Below, piece after piece: positions 52,961 to 63,148 of a stretch of DNA of 64,000 nucleotides. This stretch comes from Cylindrotheca closterium (taxonomy: Eukaryota > Bacillariophyta > Bacillariophyceae > Bacillariales > Bacillariaceae): assembly GCA_933822405.4 (NCBI GenBank), contig CAKOGP040002103.1, forward strand, positions 100,097 through 164,096. The letters run 5' to 3'. Under the pieces are notes generated by a model, which saw only the letters and a program-made list of their open reading frames with translations, had not been told where the DNA came from and searched no databases. A program made the position numbers and the translations under genes. Each line of letters begins with the position of its first letter. Position 1 is the stretch's first letter.

Positions 52961-55937
52961 ATGATGGCTATGATGACAATTCCGCGACTGCTGATATTAC
53001 TGTCATCTCTGCTATCGTCAACGGTTGTTACTGCCCGGTCATGTGAGCGGCTCAAAGCAACTTTGACATATACACAAGAGGAAGCGCCTCGAGATCTTTC
53101 CAGTGTGGTGAGTCAGTCCAACCTTGTTGTTGTTTTGTTATTGGAGCGTGGCCTGGTTTCGTTCGTTCATTTCCCGTCTCACAAATTGAAATTCTCCTCG
53201 TCAACAAAACCAATATACAGCTTCCAGTAGTGGTCGAGAAAGTAAATCGCGTATTGGATGGTGTGGTGGACGTCGAAGTGGAATGGACAGGAGCCGATTT
53301 GCATGGACGAGTGGGAGAGCACATTGTCGAGTGTACCGTCACTCGTCTTGCCTCTGCTGTGGCCTCGGAAGGGCTTGAAATTTACCAGGATGAGGATGGA
53401 AGAGAAGTGACTTCGCAATGCTTTCACGTTCCCTTTACCATTTTGGATACAAACGAATGCTCCTTGCCCGCCAAACATCCAATGCGTCACCTGTGTCCGG
53501 CTCCTTCCGTGTGTGTCAATACCATCGGATCCTACGAGTGTGTCTGTCCCACTTTTGATAATAAAAGTGACGAGTATCCAGCGACAGCCGATGACGAATT
53601 CTGGAATTGGCTGAACCAACAAGAACGATCTCGATGGGAAGTTTCCTACGGATCCAGTGCCAAGTCTTCCTGTGTCTCGGCAGTTTCCACCCACGATTGT
53701 TGCCCTTCCACCAGTTCGACTCCTGATGGCCGTACTTGCCGCAGAAACTTTCACTGTCCCCCCGATCCTTGTGCCAAGAGCGATTGTGCCTCCAATGCCG
53801 AATGCGTACGAGCGGAATCGCCCTTGGAGAAACCCAACTACCGGTGTGTCTGTCCCGAAGGCCTCATGGGCAGTGGACGGGCCTGTCAACCCAAGGATCC
53901 CAAACCTGTGCCCAAAGTCATGTTTGATGGTGTGACTCCTACCGAGACTACTGTCAAGAATGGATATTATTGCGGTTGTACCGTTCCGGTTGTAGATGCC
54001 TGTAGTGGATTTCCTCCTTGCAAAGGTACGTTTCCGTTTGGGGTAGCTAGCTAGCTAGCTAGATAGATAGGAATGAATGAACGACAACAACGATGATCGA
54101 ATGCAGCTGCTAACACTTCTTCCTTTCTACGTTTTGTATAACAGGCAAGCACGAAATTTGTACCGTTTCGGCAGACAACGAACCAGTCTGTGCGTGCAAA
54201 CCGGGTTATGTCTACAACGAACAATATGGATGTGTTGATGAAAGCCCACCTACGTTGCGATTGCGTCACGATCCCGACCGGGATCAAACCCTTCGTTTGA
54301 AGCAAGGAGACGTCTACCAAGAATACATGGTGGACATTCTTGATGAAAATGCCGAAGATTACTTGCGTTCTCTCAAAATTTCTTATAGCCGACCCCTGCC
54401 CACTGGTTGTTTGACTCATGTTGGGGAATTTCACGTCAATTACACGGTAGCCATGCCTTGGGCGACTCCGCCTTACGTTCGTACTACCCGTCGAGTGGTC
54501 ATTGATGACATTGATGAATGTTCCATCAATGTTTCCAGATACCAGCATTCCTGCCCGTCCCTCGTTCCCCAGTGCGATCGAGCGGCTGGGGCCAAGTGTA
54601 TCAATACCATTGGAAGCTATGCTTGTCAATGTCCCCCCCAATCGTCTGGAGATGGATTCTTGGAGTCGGCCAACTTTGGAGGATTGGATGCTCCCGACTC
54701 GTACAATGGAGGAACCAGTTGTGTGGATACCAGCAAACCCGTCATTAAACTGCAGGGTCCCAATCCAAAGGTTTTCAAAATTTGCGAATGTGGCGGATTG
54801 TCAGGAATTATGAGCAAGGCCAAGAGCGCCGATGATGCCAAGCTTCATGGGGAGCAACAAGGCTTGTATTCTCATGACATTCAGGAAATGATTCGTGCCA
54901 CTGCTGGTGCCGAATTGTGTGCGACACACGAAAAGACCAGCCCCAATCCTTCCGACTGCGTCAAGGCGACGGATCACACTCATCAAGGGGATGTAGATTT
55001 GTCAGATCGAGTGGTGGTTGGTGCCCCCATTCAAAAGTCTGCCCATCATTGGGTGGTTCCCTACAATGTGGTGGACGACGCTGGAAACGAAGCTGCCACA
55101 GTCTACCGGGATGTCGAAGTGCAGGAAGTCGACTTGGCATCTTTGGAAAGTAAGATTCGACAAGAAGTCATCAAGGAGCAAGAAGCCAAATCCAAGCGGG
55201 AAATCAAAAAGGCCATTCAGGAAGAAAAGGCCAAGTGGGTCAAGGAGAATGTTGTCGCCACCACTGGCAACCGTCGCACGTGTCCCGCCTGTCCACCTTG
55301 TGACTGCCCCGATGCCTCGTCGTCCGTTTCGGCCGCCAGTTGCCGGGCTTACTGCACTGGTGTTTCGCAAAGCTGTCAATTGAGTGATCAGAGCTGGGTT
55401 TACAGCTTCATTTTTGCCTTGCATGGATTTTTCCCAGCCAATGCTGTTCCAATTGTAGCATTGGTCGTTGTCTTGGCTGGCTTATTCATGGTCGTCAAGT
55501 TGATCTTGTCTTGTTGCTTCAATCAACAACCCCGTCGATACGATTATGGGGACTATCGAAACGACAATGACGGCAATGACGAAATGTCAGTCTTGGCGGT
55601 CCAACCAAATCCTACCCCATCGCATGGACCATCCGCAGCAACACCAAGTACTGCTAATGGAAGACCACCAATGGGCTCTCCATTGGGCAACAACAATACT
55701 GGTTTTGGTTCTCCACCTCCCAATTCTCTTTCTGTTGGAGGCGCCACTCGCCCATTCTTTTCTCCCGGAGCTCAATCGGCACAACAAACGCCTTTGACAG
55801 GAGGTGCACCTCCTTCTGCCTCCTTGACCCCATCAGCTCCCAGCATGGGATACGATGAGAGCATTTTCAACAGTCCATCAATTATCCGACCGTCACGAAC
55901 TGGGGATGGAGTTCAAAGACGGAATCCGTATCACTAA
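52961..55937 (+). CDS. EGF-like/Cys-rich single-pass membrane protein
   Basis: Three exons, 52961-53107, 53221-54025 and 54145-55937, introns of 113 and 119 nt; 914 residues. A signal peptide (IPRLLILLSSLLSSTVVTA) starts the chain. The extracellular part includes EGF-like units with calcium-binding starts DTNECSLPAKH and DDIDECSINVSRYQ, each ending CVNTIGSYECVCP or CINTIGSYACQCP, a Cys module CPPDPCAKSDCASNAECVR, and two Ig-like segments with the GDVYQEYMVDILDENAEDY and VVDDAGNEAATVYRDVEV signatures. A coiled coil (IRQEVIKEQEAKSKREIKKA) and a Cys cluster (CPACPPCDC) precede a membrane helix (IVALVVVLAGLFMVVKLIL). The tail is Pro/Ser/Gly-rich. It is likely a cell-surface adhesion or receptor-like protein; the ligand is unknown. 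Confidence 0.85.
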
Positions 55938-56137
55938 ACAATTCTAGTTTAGATAGTGCTCTGTATGTATATAGTGTGGGGTTTTGAGAGTGTTAAAATC
56001 CTAGTATTTGGTCTTTTGAAGCTACAGTACTGTATACTCTTGCAAGTTTGGAGTGATCGAATTGGTCGGAGTCGCTCATGGCGATCATCGCATTATCATT
56101 ATCATACTGTACCACATCCGTCGACAGATGACCGACG

Positions 56138-57943
56138 ATGGAAGCCGACGACAGCGATGAGTTTCCAGCACAACTTCCAGAGCCACAAGACTTAGGCGAA
56201 GAACCTCATAGTCACGATCAGGAAATATTGAATATTGTGAAGCTCATTGAACAGCTTGAAGCTTCGTCTGAAAGGCGTCATTATGATGATGACGTTCCCA
56301 AAGAAATTGCTTTGGACAACCCGACAGAAGGAGGGGAAGGATCCGAATCAAACATTAGAATAGAAGATCAAATCAACAATGGTGGTGGTGTAGAAAGTCA
56401 ACAAGTACGTCAGCAAGCACCTGGCCAAGAACAACGCCATGAAGCAGGACAACAACCGCAACAACCACAACAAGATCAGGAAGAACAGGGGCAACCACCA
56501 GAAGCGAATCTACATCCCTTTCTGTTGAATGAAAACCGACCCGACGAGGATGAAATCGTCGAATTACAAATCCGACAGACTACAGAAATTATCGCCCAAT
56601 CTTTGGCGCGATACAGAGCCCAGGGAGTCCCCGAAGATGATTTGGAATTGGTACTCATTCCACACAGTGCCGGCGGCAATTTTCTATCGAGAGGAGCCTG
56701 GTTTGGAGCCTTCATCTTGTCGTCTGTGGTGTTACTATTCACATTACAAATGCAAGCCATGTTTGGACGCACAGTGGTAGTGGACGTGACCTTTGACGAT
56801 CTCATGTACGAATTGTTGGAGATCCGACACTTTTCATCCCAGGTGCAGCAGTGTCACAAGGACAAGAACAGTACTACCACTATGGAAGATGATGCATTTC
56901 CTGCCAGTCCATTTTCGATAGAGGGAAATGATTGTAGCAATGGCGTCCTTCACATTCCTGCACTACATGTACTGCGGGATCCTTCCTTGCATCCACAGAG
57001 CAACCGCTTGATGCGGTATCGACAAGGCCTCAATCTCACTTGGAGAATGCCATGTCAAACCACCAACCGTGCATTGTTGACGCCACAGGAATGTAGTGCT
57101 TTGGACGAAATGGAGGGTGTGTGTACCATAAACAAGAAGGATGATGCCATGTGTTTTCGTGGGGTCCATGACAACATTGTCTCTGACAAGGAAGTCGACG
57201 CTACGCTAAACTTTGCCAAGGAATTGCTCAAAGATGGCAGTGACCACTTTGACGTATATCTGGCAAGTAAATTGGAAGAAAAGTTGCCAGAAGTGGTGAA
57301 AAAGCTACGAAACTTGCTGGCTGACGTTTATTCTCTGCCGCAAGAAGTCGAACCATTTGCCTTTCGGATACTTGCAGCTGGTCCAATGGACGGCTATGGA
57401 GTGAGCCGAAATGAACCTTATCTAAACCAGCGTGTAAGTTACCTGTCATGGTTCTCAACTGTCTAGCTACTATCCGCCTACCAGACAGATACAGCTTTTT
57501 ACTGACCATTTTCTTTTCTTTTTTATTTATTTTGTATGATACACTAGCGTTATGAAAGGTGGGTCAGGATCCAAAAAGTGAAAAACGAAGGAGCAAAACC
57601 CTCCATTCCATGGCCTTTTCGTTGGGAACCTGTTCGGGACCAATGTCTACTCTTGTCGGATATGGAAGCGGACCCAAACTTTTCCATATATACCTCAGTC
57701 TTTTTGACGACGGGTGCCGGGATGGATTATCGAGGTGGAACAACGCTCTATGTGGACGAGGAGGATAGTACACTTGGTTCGAATCGAAGATCCAAGATCC
57801 AGCGTGGTCTGGTGATAGATGGTTCAGAAGGAAGAGTCGTCGTTTCGACGGGTGGATTAGAGAACAAGCGCTGTCGGTTGCCCCTTCGAGAAGGCCTTCG
57901 AATAGAGCTACAAATTTGGTGGGATTCGGCGCCATCTGACTGA
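56138..57943 (+). CDS. Type II membrane protein with oxygenase-like C-terminus
   Basis: Two exons, 56138-57433 and 57548-57943, with a 114-nt intron (GTAAGT...CACTAG, phase 0); 563 residues. The N-terminal 180 residues are acidic and Gln-rich (HEAGQQPQQPQQDQEEQGQ). A membrane helix lies at about 190-208 (GAFILSSVVLLFTLQM). The luminal part has several cysteines (MPCQTTNRALLTPQECSAL). The last exon contains YTSVFLTTGAGMDYRGGTTL, GLVIDGSEGRVVVSTGGLEN and RCRLPLREGLRIELQIWW, which resemble the jelly-roll core of prolyl-hydroxylase-like Fe/2-oxoglutarate oxygenases. Yet the exon encodes no histidine at all, so the usual HxD...H iron site is not visible. An active oxygenase is therefore doubtful; the function is open. 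Confidence 0.7.
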
Positions 57944-58403
57944 ACTTTGGAGAAGCAAATTTAACGTCGATTTCGCACCGGTACTTATTGCCTCTATTCT
58001 TCAGAAGACTGAAAGAAGGTGCACAAGCAGAATTAGTTTCTATCCATTCTGGCAGAAACTTGAGGGAAGGACTCGAGAAGACTAGCTGAAAGCATGGGAA
58101 GTCTTCATTTCAAAAAAAAAGGCTGTACAGTGTCGCATCTTCTGGAATTGGACAGGCTCCAGATGGAATCTACCGGTATAATCCGAAAAGGTCATGCACC
58201 ATTGGTATACACTAAAAAAGAGTAACCTTAGGTTGGTACAAGAGTCGTACCAATCGACAGAATTTCGATCGTCATTCATTCGCCCGTTCGTGATGTCAGT
58301 CAAAAATAAGCGAAAAGTCGTGGAGGAATTGAAATGGGAACAAGGTCTTGTAGGACTCCAATTTCTTTATCTTCGTTATACAGGATTCAAATAGACTTTT
58401 AAA
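57944..58403. other. Upstream region of SKP1, nothing recognised
   Basis: Holds CACCGGTACTT near 57976 and TACCGGTA at 58171-58178. The 66-codon frame at 58194-58394 has no recognisable feature. Confidence 0.5.
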
Positions 58404-59442
58404 ATGGCTGATAGTGGAACGGTAAAATTGGTATGTCATTCATTATTTCCAAACCTGAAACAAGACGATGCAGAGCCAAAACGAATCTCCTTCCGTTTCA
58501 ACTGAAGCGGATCGTGGCGTTTCATGCTATGGACTTTGCTTGTTGTTGTCCACCTAGCTAGATGGCGTTTGCAGTCGAGAAGACATATCATTAAATTCCC
58601 TTGCGCATGTTTGTATTGTGTGGAGAATGAGACTCATTCTTTGTTTTCTTTCTTTCTTCNNNNNNNNNNACTTTGCTTGTTGTTGTCCACCTAGCTAGAT
58701 GGCGTTTGCAGTCGAGAAGACATATCATTAAATTCCCTTGCGCATGTTTGTATTGTGTGGAGAATGAGACTCATTCTTTGTTTTCTTTCTTTCTTCCCCC
58801 CTATTGCACACTTTTCTGCTTGGCAACAATGAACTCACACGTCTCACACGGACAATTCTCATTGAATGACACCAACTACCAACGCATCAATTTCGCTTTT
58901 ACAATTTGAATATATAAAAAAACACACACCCACACATATATACGCCAAAAAAAAACCAGGTAAGCAAGGAAGGAGACGTCCATGAAGTCCCCATTTCGGT
59001 AGCCAAAATGTCGACATTGGTTGCCACCAGCATTGACGATGACGACGATGAAGACGACGACGAAGTCCGTGAGATTCCTTTGCCCAATGTGAAGGACGCC
59101 GTCTTGCAAAAGGTCATTGACTACTGTACACACTACAACAAGGAACCCATGACGGCCATTCAAACACCATTGAAATCCAACAAGATAGAAGATATGGTCC
59201 AACCATGGTACTCGAATTTTGTGCAAGTCGAACAAAATTTATTGTTTGAGTTGGTGACTGCGGCCAATTTTATGGATATCAAGCCATTGCTGGACTTGAC
59301 TTGTCTGGCCGTGGCAGTCTTGATCAAGGGGAAACAAGCCAGCGAACTCCGAGCAATGTTCAACATTAGCAACGAGTTTACTCCGGAAGAAGAAGCACAA
59401 GTACGAGAGGAAAACAAGTGGGCGGAAAATCAAGAGTCATAA
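58404..59442 (+). CDS. SKP1: SKP1, SCF ubiquitin-ligase adaptor
   Basis: Two exons, 58404-58430 and 58960-59442, with a 529-nt intron as assembled; 169 residues. The short first exon encodes MADSGTVKL and donates at GTATGT; exon 2 begins VSKEGDVHEVPISVAKMST after ...AACCAG. Together these restore the conserved SKP1 N-terminus, which would be lost if the start were taken at 59008. The rest shows an acidic loop (DDDDDEDDDE), IPLPNVKDAVLQKVIDYCTH and LLFELVTAANFMDIKPLLDL, NKWAENQES at the end being the F-box-binding tail (WAE in place of WCE). It bridges cullin-1 and F-box proteins in the nucleus and cytoplasm. The intron holds an assembly gap and an apparent false duplication. Confidence 0.92.
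58533..58796. repeat. 127-bp duplication flanking an assembly gap
   Basis: Bases 58533-58659 and 58670-58796 are identical and are separated only by ten N (58660-58669). The perfect identity on both sides of a short gap, inside the SKP1 intron, suggests that two contig ends overlap and were joined without merging. Confidence 0.9.
58660..58669. other. Assembly gap (10 N)
   Basis: Ten undetermined bases. It lies inside the SKP1 intron and its flanks are duplicated, so the real gap length may be zero or negative. Confidence 0.98.
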
Positions 59443-59454
59443 AGAGGCAGTCAG

Positions 59455-59456
<2 letters not shown>

Positions 59457-59488
<32 letters not shown>
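59457..59488. repeat. (AATC)8 microsatellite
   Basis: Eight perfect AATC units just after the SKP1 stop codon. Confidence 0.95.
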
Positions 59489-59857
59489 TCTACTATGTTG
59501 GGTATTAATTTATTATATTTGTAACATCATAAAATGCAAAAGTTAACATTGCAGTATTTTGGATGATGTACTATGGTCGTCATGGAGTTTGGAAAGTGCA
59601 GAATGATGGGAGATGCCTTTATATTGTAGGTACGAGTACACTTCTTGGAGACGCTTTCGTTCTTAGAACGGAAGCTACAGTACAGTACAGTATAGTATGG
59701 AAAATCAACACATTGGTAAAAGAAAGCACTGTTACAGTCGAGGAAGTTCGAGGGTGGTGGTATAAAGGAACTAGCTAGTGCTCCAGTCGCATTAAAATTT
59801 CTAATATTAATACAATTGAATTTATAAATTATACCTGGATTGATTTGTAGGATGTTC

Positions 59858-59881
59858 AATAATAATAATAATAATAATAAT
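59858..59881. repeat. (AAT)8 microsatellite
   Basis: Eight perfect AAT units in the convergent region after SKP1. Confidence 0.95.
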
Positions 59882-60010
59882 ATTCATTCAATTCAGTAGT
59901 CACCATGGCCATGTTTGTTTTCGCTTTGGCAACCACCACAGCTGCAGTCGCTTTCACCAGGTCGGTGCTGACCAATATGAAACGACGGATAATCCTCATC
60001 ATCATCATCA

Positions 60011-61322
60011 TCAAAAAATTGCTTGCTCCTCCTCATCGGATGATGATTCCACGTCGGAACCTACAAAGTCGTACCGGTACTGGACGGCCAAAATTTGAGC
60101 TGGTAGTCCTTGTAATTGGTCAACCTCGATAATGGTCACACAATCCTTGCACCAAGAATCCAAAACATTGGCAACCTTGTGTAGGAGAGGATTGTTGTTG
60201 TTGTTGTTGTTGTTGCTGCTGCTGACATCTGAAATGGCCTTGTAAAAGTTCATTGATAAATCTTTCAACAGAGAGATGGATCCTGTGAGTTCCATCTCCT
60301 TGGCAATCAATGGCATGATTTGTTCAATGAAAGGATATTCGCTGGGAGCTTTTCCATTCAATTCCGAGGGCATGTTATAAGACTCTGGAAAAGCCTTCAA
60401 CAAGAGAATGACTGCATTTTGAACCTCGAGGCGATTGCATTTCTTGACCAGGGCATGGATGGGCAGATTCCCCTGATGCAATGATTTTTGGCTGACGAGT
60501 TTGGGGCATGTTTGGATCAAGTATTGGATGATTTCGACGGAATCATTGCCGTAGTGTGAAAACTCTTGCAAACCGGCACAAACGAGGCCCAGAACCGAAT
60601 AGCCCATAGTCTTGTATGTCATGCCCCGTGGATGTTGCTCCGCCATCCACCGAAAGAGATCGGCATTGCATTCCGTGGCGCCCCCGAGGATGGAAGCTAA
60701 CGCAGTATATCCGTGGTAGCGGGGGCTGTTCTTTTGAGCAAGACCTTTGGGGTAGGCTTGGAAAAAACGACGCACGGTGGATGCCGAACAGTTGGAATTG
60801 GCCGCAGTATATTGTCCAAGAAAATCAAAGACAGGAGGGCGCCGGTTTGCCACAGCAGTAGTGGTATGATCCAACACCCAAGGATGGGTCTCGGCAATCC
60901 AACACATTAGTTGATAATGACAATCGTGCCCCGCAATGATATGAAGGGGGGGTGATATCTTCAATGCCGCAACCCATAGTACGTCTCCACACAAGAGCCG
61001 AAGGATTTTTCTCAATGAGAAACTGAATGGCAGGATGCGACCATTCTCGGTGCAACTTCTCACATGCCATAATAAACAACAACGAGTCACTGCTGCCAAC
61101 CACCCTTGCCAGCACTGGATTCTCTGTCAGGGCTTGAATCAGTCTGACATTGAATTCTTCACACGCTCGCTGGACCTCTTCTTCCGTGTTATTATTGGCA
61201 TGCCCTGGAATCTGAGAGGCTGCAGCAATTAGCTCATGAAACATGGCTGCAGTTGCTTCATTCAGTTCGGTTTTTGGTAGTGGCGTTACGAATTCAACAC
61301 CACTGTTGGTTGTGGTGCTCAT
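60011..61322 (-). CDS. Ankyrin-like repeat protein, frame broken by one extra base
   Basis: The start is ATG 61322 and the frame reads well to IEDITPP, then derails. From there a second frame carries on with LHIIAGHDCHYQLMCWIAET to the stop at 60011. The switch falls in a run of seven C (seven G on the plus strand, 60946-60952). With six C the joined text reads DITPLHIIAGHDC, the classic TPLHxAA ankyrin motif, and the product would be 436 residues. The repeats are degenerate (NSPRYHGYTALASILGG, QGNLPIHALVKKC), of the type found in diatom-specific ankyrin families. A polyasparagine run of about eight residues lies near the C-terminus and the tail is acidic (SDVESSSDEEEQ). Sequencing error is the likeliest cause, but a real frameshift cannot be excluded. 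Confidence 0.72.
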
Positions 61323-61926
61323 TGTCTAATAATTGTCTATCGCACTTTTTTATAAAACGCAAACGACACCAATACCGTATGGTACCGTACCAGGTACTAC
61401 TGTATGCGTTGTGATATTCTAGACGCATGGATGACAGCGTTTCGGATCGACCAAAAAGGATTTCGTCTACTCTACATACTCCCATCTTCCCACATTCCCA
61501 CGAAATAAGCCTTTGGACTAGACGGCTGGTCGGACTAATACAGCTAATAATATAAGAATGGTGGTTGACTTCCGAGAATGGGTTGATGATTTATTTGATT
61601 TGATTGCATGTTGAATGTTTGTCAACTGCTTTCTCTTTCTCCCTTTCTATATTTTCCTCGTGCCTACGTGGAATTCTACATAACTACCGGTAGACATTGT
61701 ACGCAAAATTGGATGGCGCAAAGTGGAAAATCTGCAACAACTATTGTTGGAGACGTTGCATCATTTTGAATTTTGCATTGGAACAACACTGTTCGAAGCA
61801 TCGATCCAATCCATTCATCCAATCCAATCCAATCCAATCCATTCTCAGCCGACTAGTAACACCATACGTCACTGCAACAGTATACTACAGCAACAACCAC
61901 AACAAACCACAAGCACAACCCATACA
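61323..61926. other. Divergent intergenic region with GTAC palindromes
   Basis: Separates the ankyrin-like gene from PSF3 (604 bp). It holds the palindrome cluster at 61373-61397 and CTACCGGTAG at 61684-61693, and a (AATCC)n run near 61820-61840. Confidence 0.5.
61373..61397. repeat. TACCGTA/GGTACC cluster
   Basis: Overlapping TACCGTA, GGTACCGTACC and CAGGTAC in 25 bp, about 50-75 bp before the ankyrin-like start codon at 61322. Confidence 0.6.
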
Positions 61927-62820
61927 ATGCCCACCTCTTATTTCGATGTTGACGCCATCTTGGCCGAAGAAGAATTGATTCCCTGCACCACCTTGTTTGA
62001 ATTTTCACACTTGAAACATTTGGATCCCGATGCCAGCATTGGTGGAGGACGCTCCTCCTCCTCCAAGAAGTCTAGAGCTAAAAACTATTTGGAAGAAAAC
62101 TCGCGCATCAAGCTCCCTTTGTGGGCCTTGGAAAAGTGGGCCAATTTGGGATTTGTACGATTGCAATTGCCACGGCATTATGGACGCAAGGCACGAGAAC
62201 GATTGGAAGCGGATCCAGGAGATGCTGATTTGAGGTAAGCATCATGTAGTTGTACTTGGACTTGTGTAACGAAAGCAATTGGGTGCTAAAAATGCTAACC
62301 ACGCCCCATTATCCTTTTACGATGACACAGGAAAAAGAATGAACGATTTTTCTTGGCGGGCAAAGTTCTAGTGGATTTGATTCTAACCTCGTCCGAAAAG
62401 GTCGCTACTGCCATTGCTTCCAGCCCTCGATGGCGTCAAAATGCCCGACGCACCGCCCACACCCGGGCCTTGGAACAAGTCAGCGAAGATGCTACGTTAC
62501 TAAAACGAACCCTGCTCAAGACCTTTGCGGGCGAACGACTCCGCCAAATGTTCAATTGGGCCCTGAGTACGGGGGGAGACGACGACGTCTCCCACTTTTT
62601 GGCCAAGCTCACGGAAATGGAAAAACGACTCTTTCATACGGGAGCCACCGCAGTGGCCAACAAGGAACACTGGTCCGTCTTTGGAAGTCGGCGTTTGGTG
62701 AGCGCCAATGCCAGTGTCAACAAACGACGATCTCTGACGGCGAATGCTCAAGAAGAGGCATCAAGGGTGGCCTCGCCAGATGCCAACGAAAATGGTCCCA
62801 AACGACAGCGTCGGCAATGA
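61927..62820 (+). CDS. PSF3: GINS complex subunit PSF3
   Basis: Two exons, 61927-62234 and 62331-62820, with a 96-nt intron (phase 2, AG|gtaagc...cacag|G); 265 residues. The N-terminus MPTSYFDVDAILAEEELIPC is the family start. It continues with SRIKLPLWALEKWANLG, VRLQLPRHYGRK and ADPGDADLR. Exon 2 adds LLKTFAGERLRQMFNWA and LTEMEKRLFHTGATAVANKE, matching the GINS3 helices. The final 45 residues are a basic, Ser/Ala-rich extension ending PKRQRRQ, a possible nuclear signal. PSF3 is part of the CMG helicase with MCM2-7 and CDC45 at replication forks. The longer open frame beginning upstream (61723) adds non-conserved residues, so the ATG at 61927 is preferred. Confidence 0.92.
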
Positions 62821-63148
62821 TGGATGGCAATGTAGCATAGCATAGCAAAGCATAGGGAATACTACGTACTATGTACTAATGATAATGATAGAAAACAAAA
62901 CGGAATTAATGAACTACTCGTACTCGCAAATAAAAATTCCAATCGAAACCTGCCACCAAGATCCGCATTAAATTAAAGGCTGTTTCACTAAAGGCTGTTT
63001 CTCTCACGCAACGATCTGCACGACAACCTTCACCGTCAGCAACTACGATTATATCCTAAACTCAAATACTATTCTTACAAACTAGATTATTTCTTTCGAG
63101 TTATATTATTGGCTGGCTTCGCAATGAAATGAAATCAAATCCTCCACT
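62821..63148. other. Convergent 3' region, nothing recognised
   Basis: Between the PSF3 stop and the stop of the RRxSL coiled-coil gene. It contains a short AGCATAGCATAGCAAAGCATAG repeat-like tract around 62833-62854 and no coding frame. Confidence 0.5.

Larger units (their letters stand above)
59443..60010. other. Convergent intergenic region with microsatellites
   Basis: Between SKP1 and the ankyrin-like gene, which converge here. It contains (AATC)8 at 59457-59488 and (AAT)8 at 59858-59881, and a GTACAGTACAG run at about 59670. A plus-strand frame starting ATGGCCATG at 59905 overlaps the other gene and is not supported. Confidence 0.55.

Noticed and set aside
59905..60132. A plus-strand frame starting ATGGCCATG
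   Set aside because: It overlaps the 3' end of the ankyrin-like gene on the opposite strand and is rich in repeats; no homologue is recognised.
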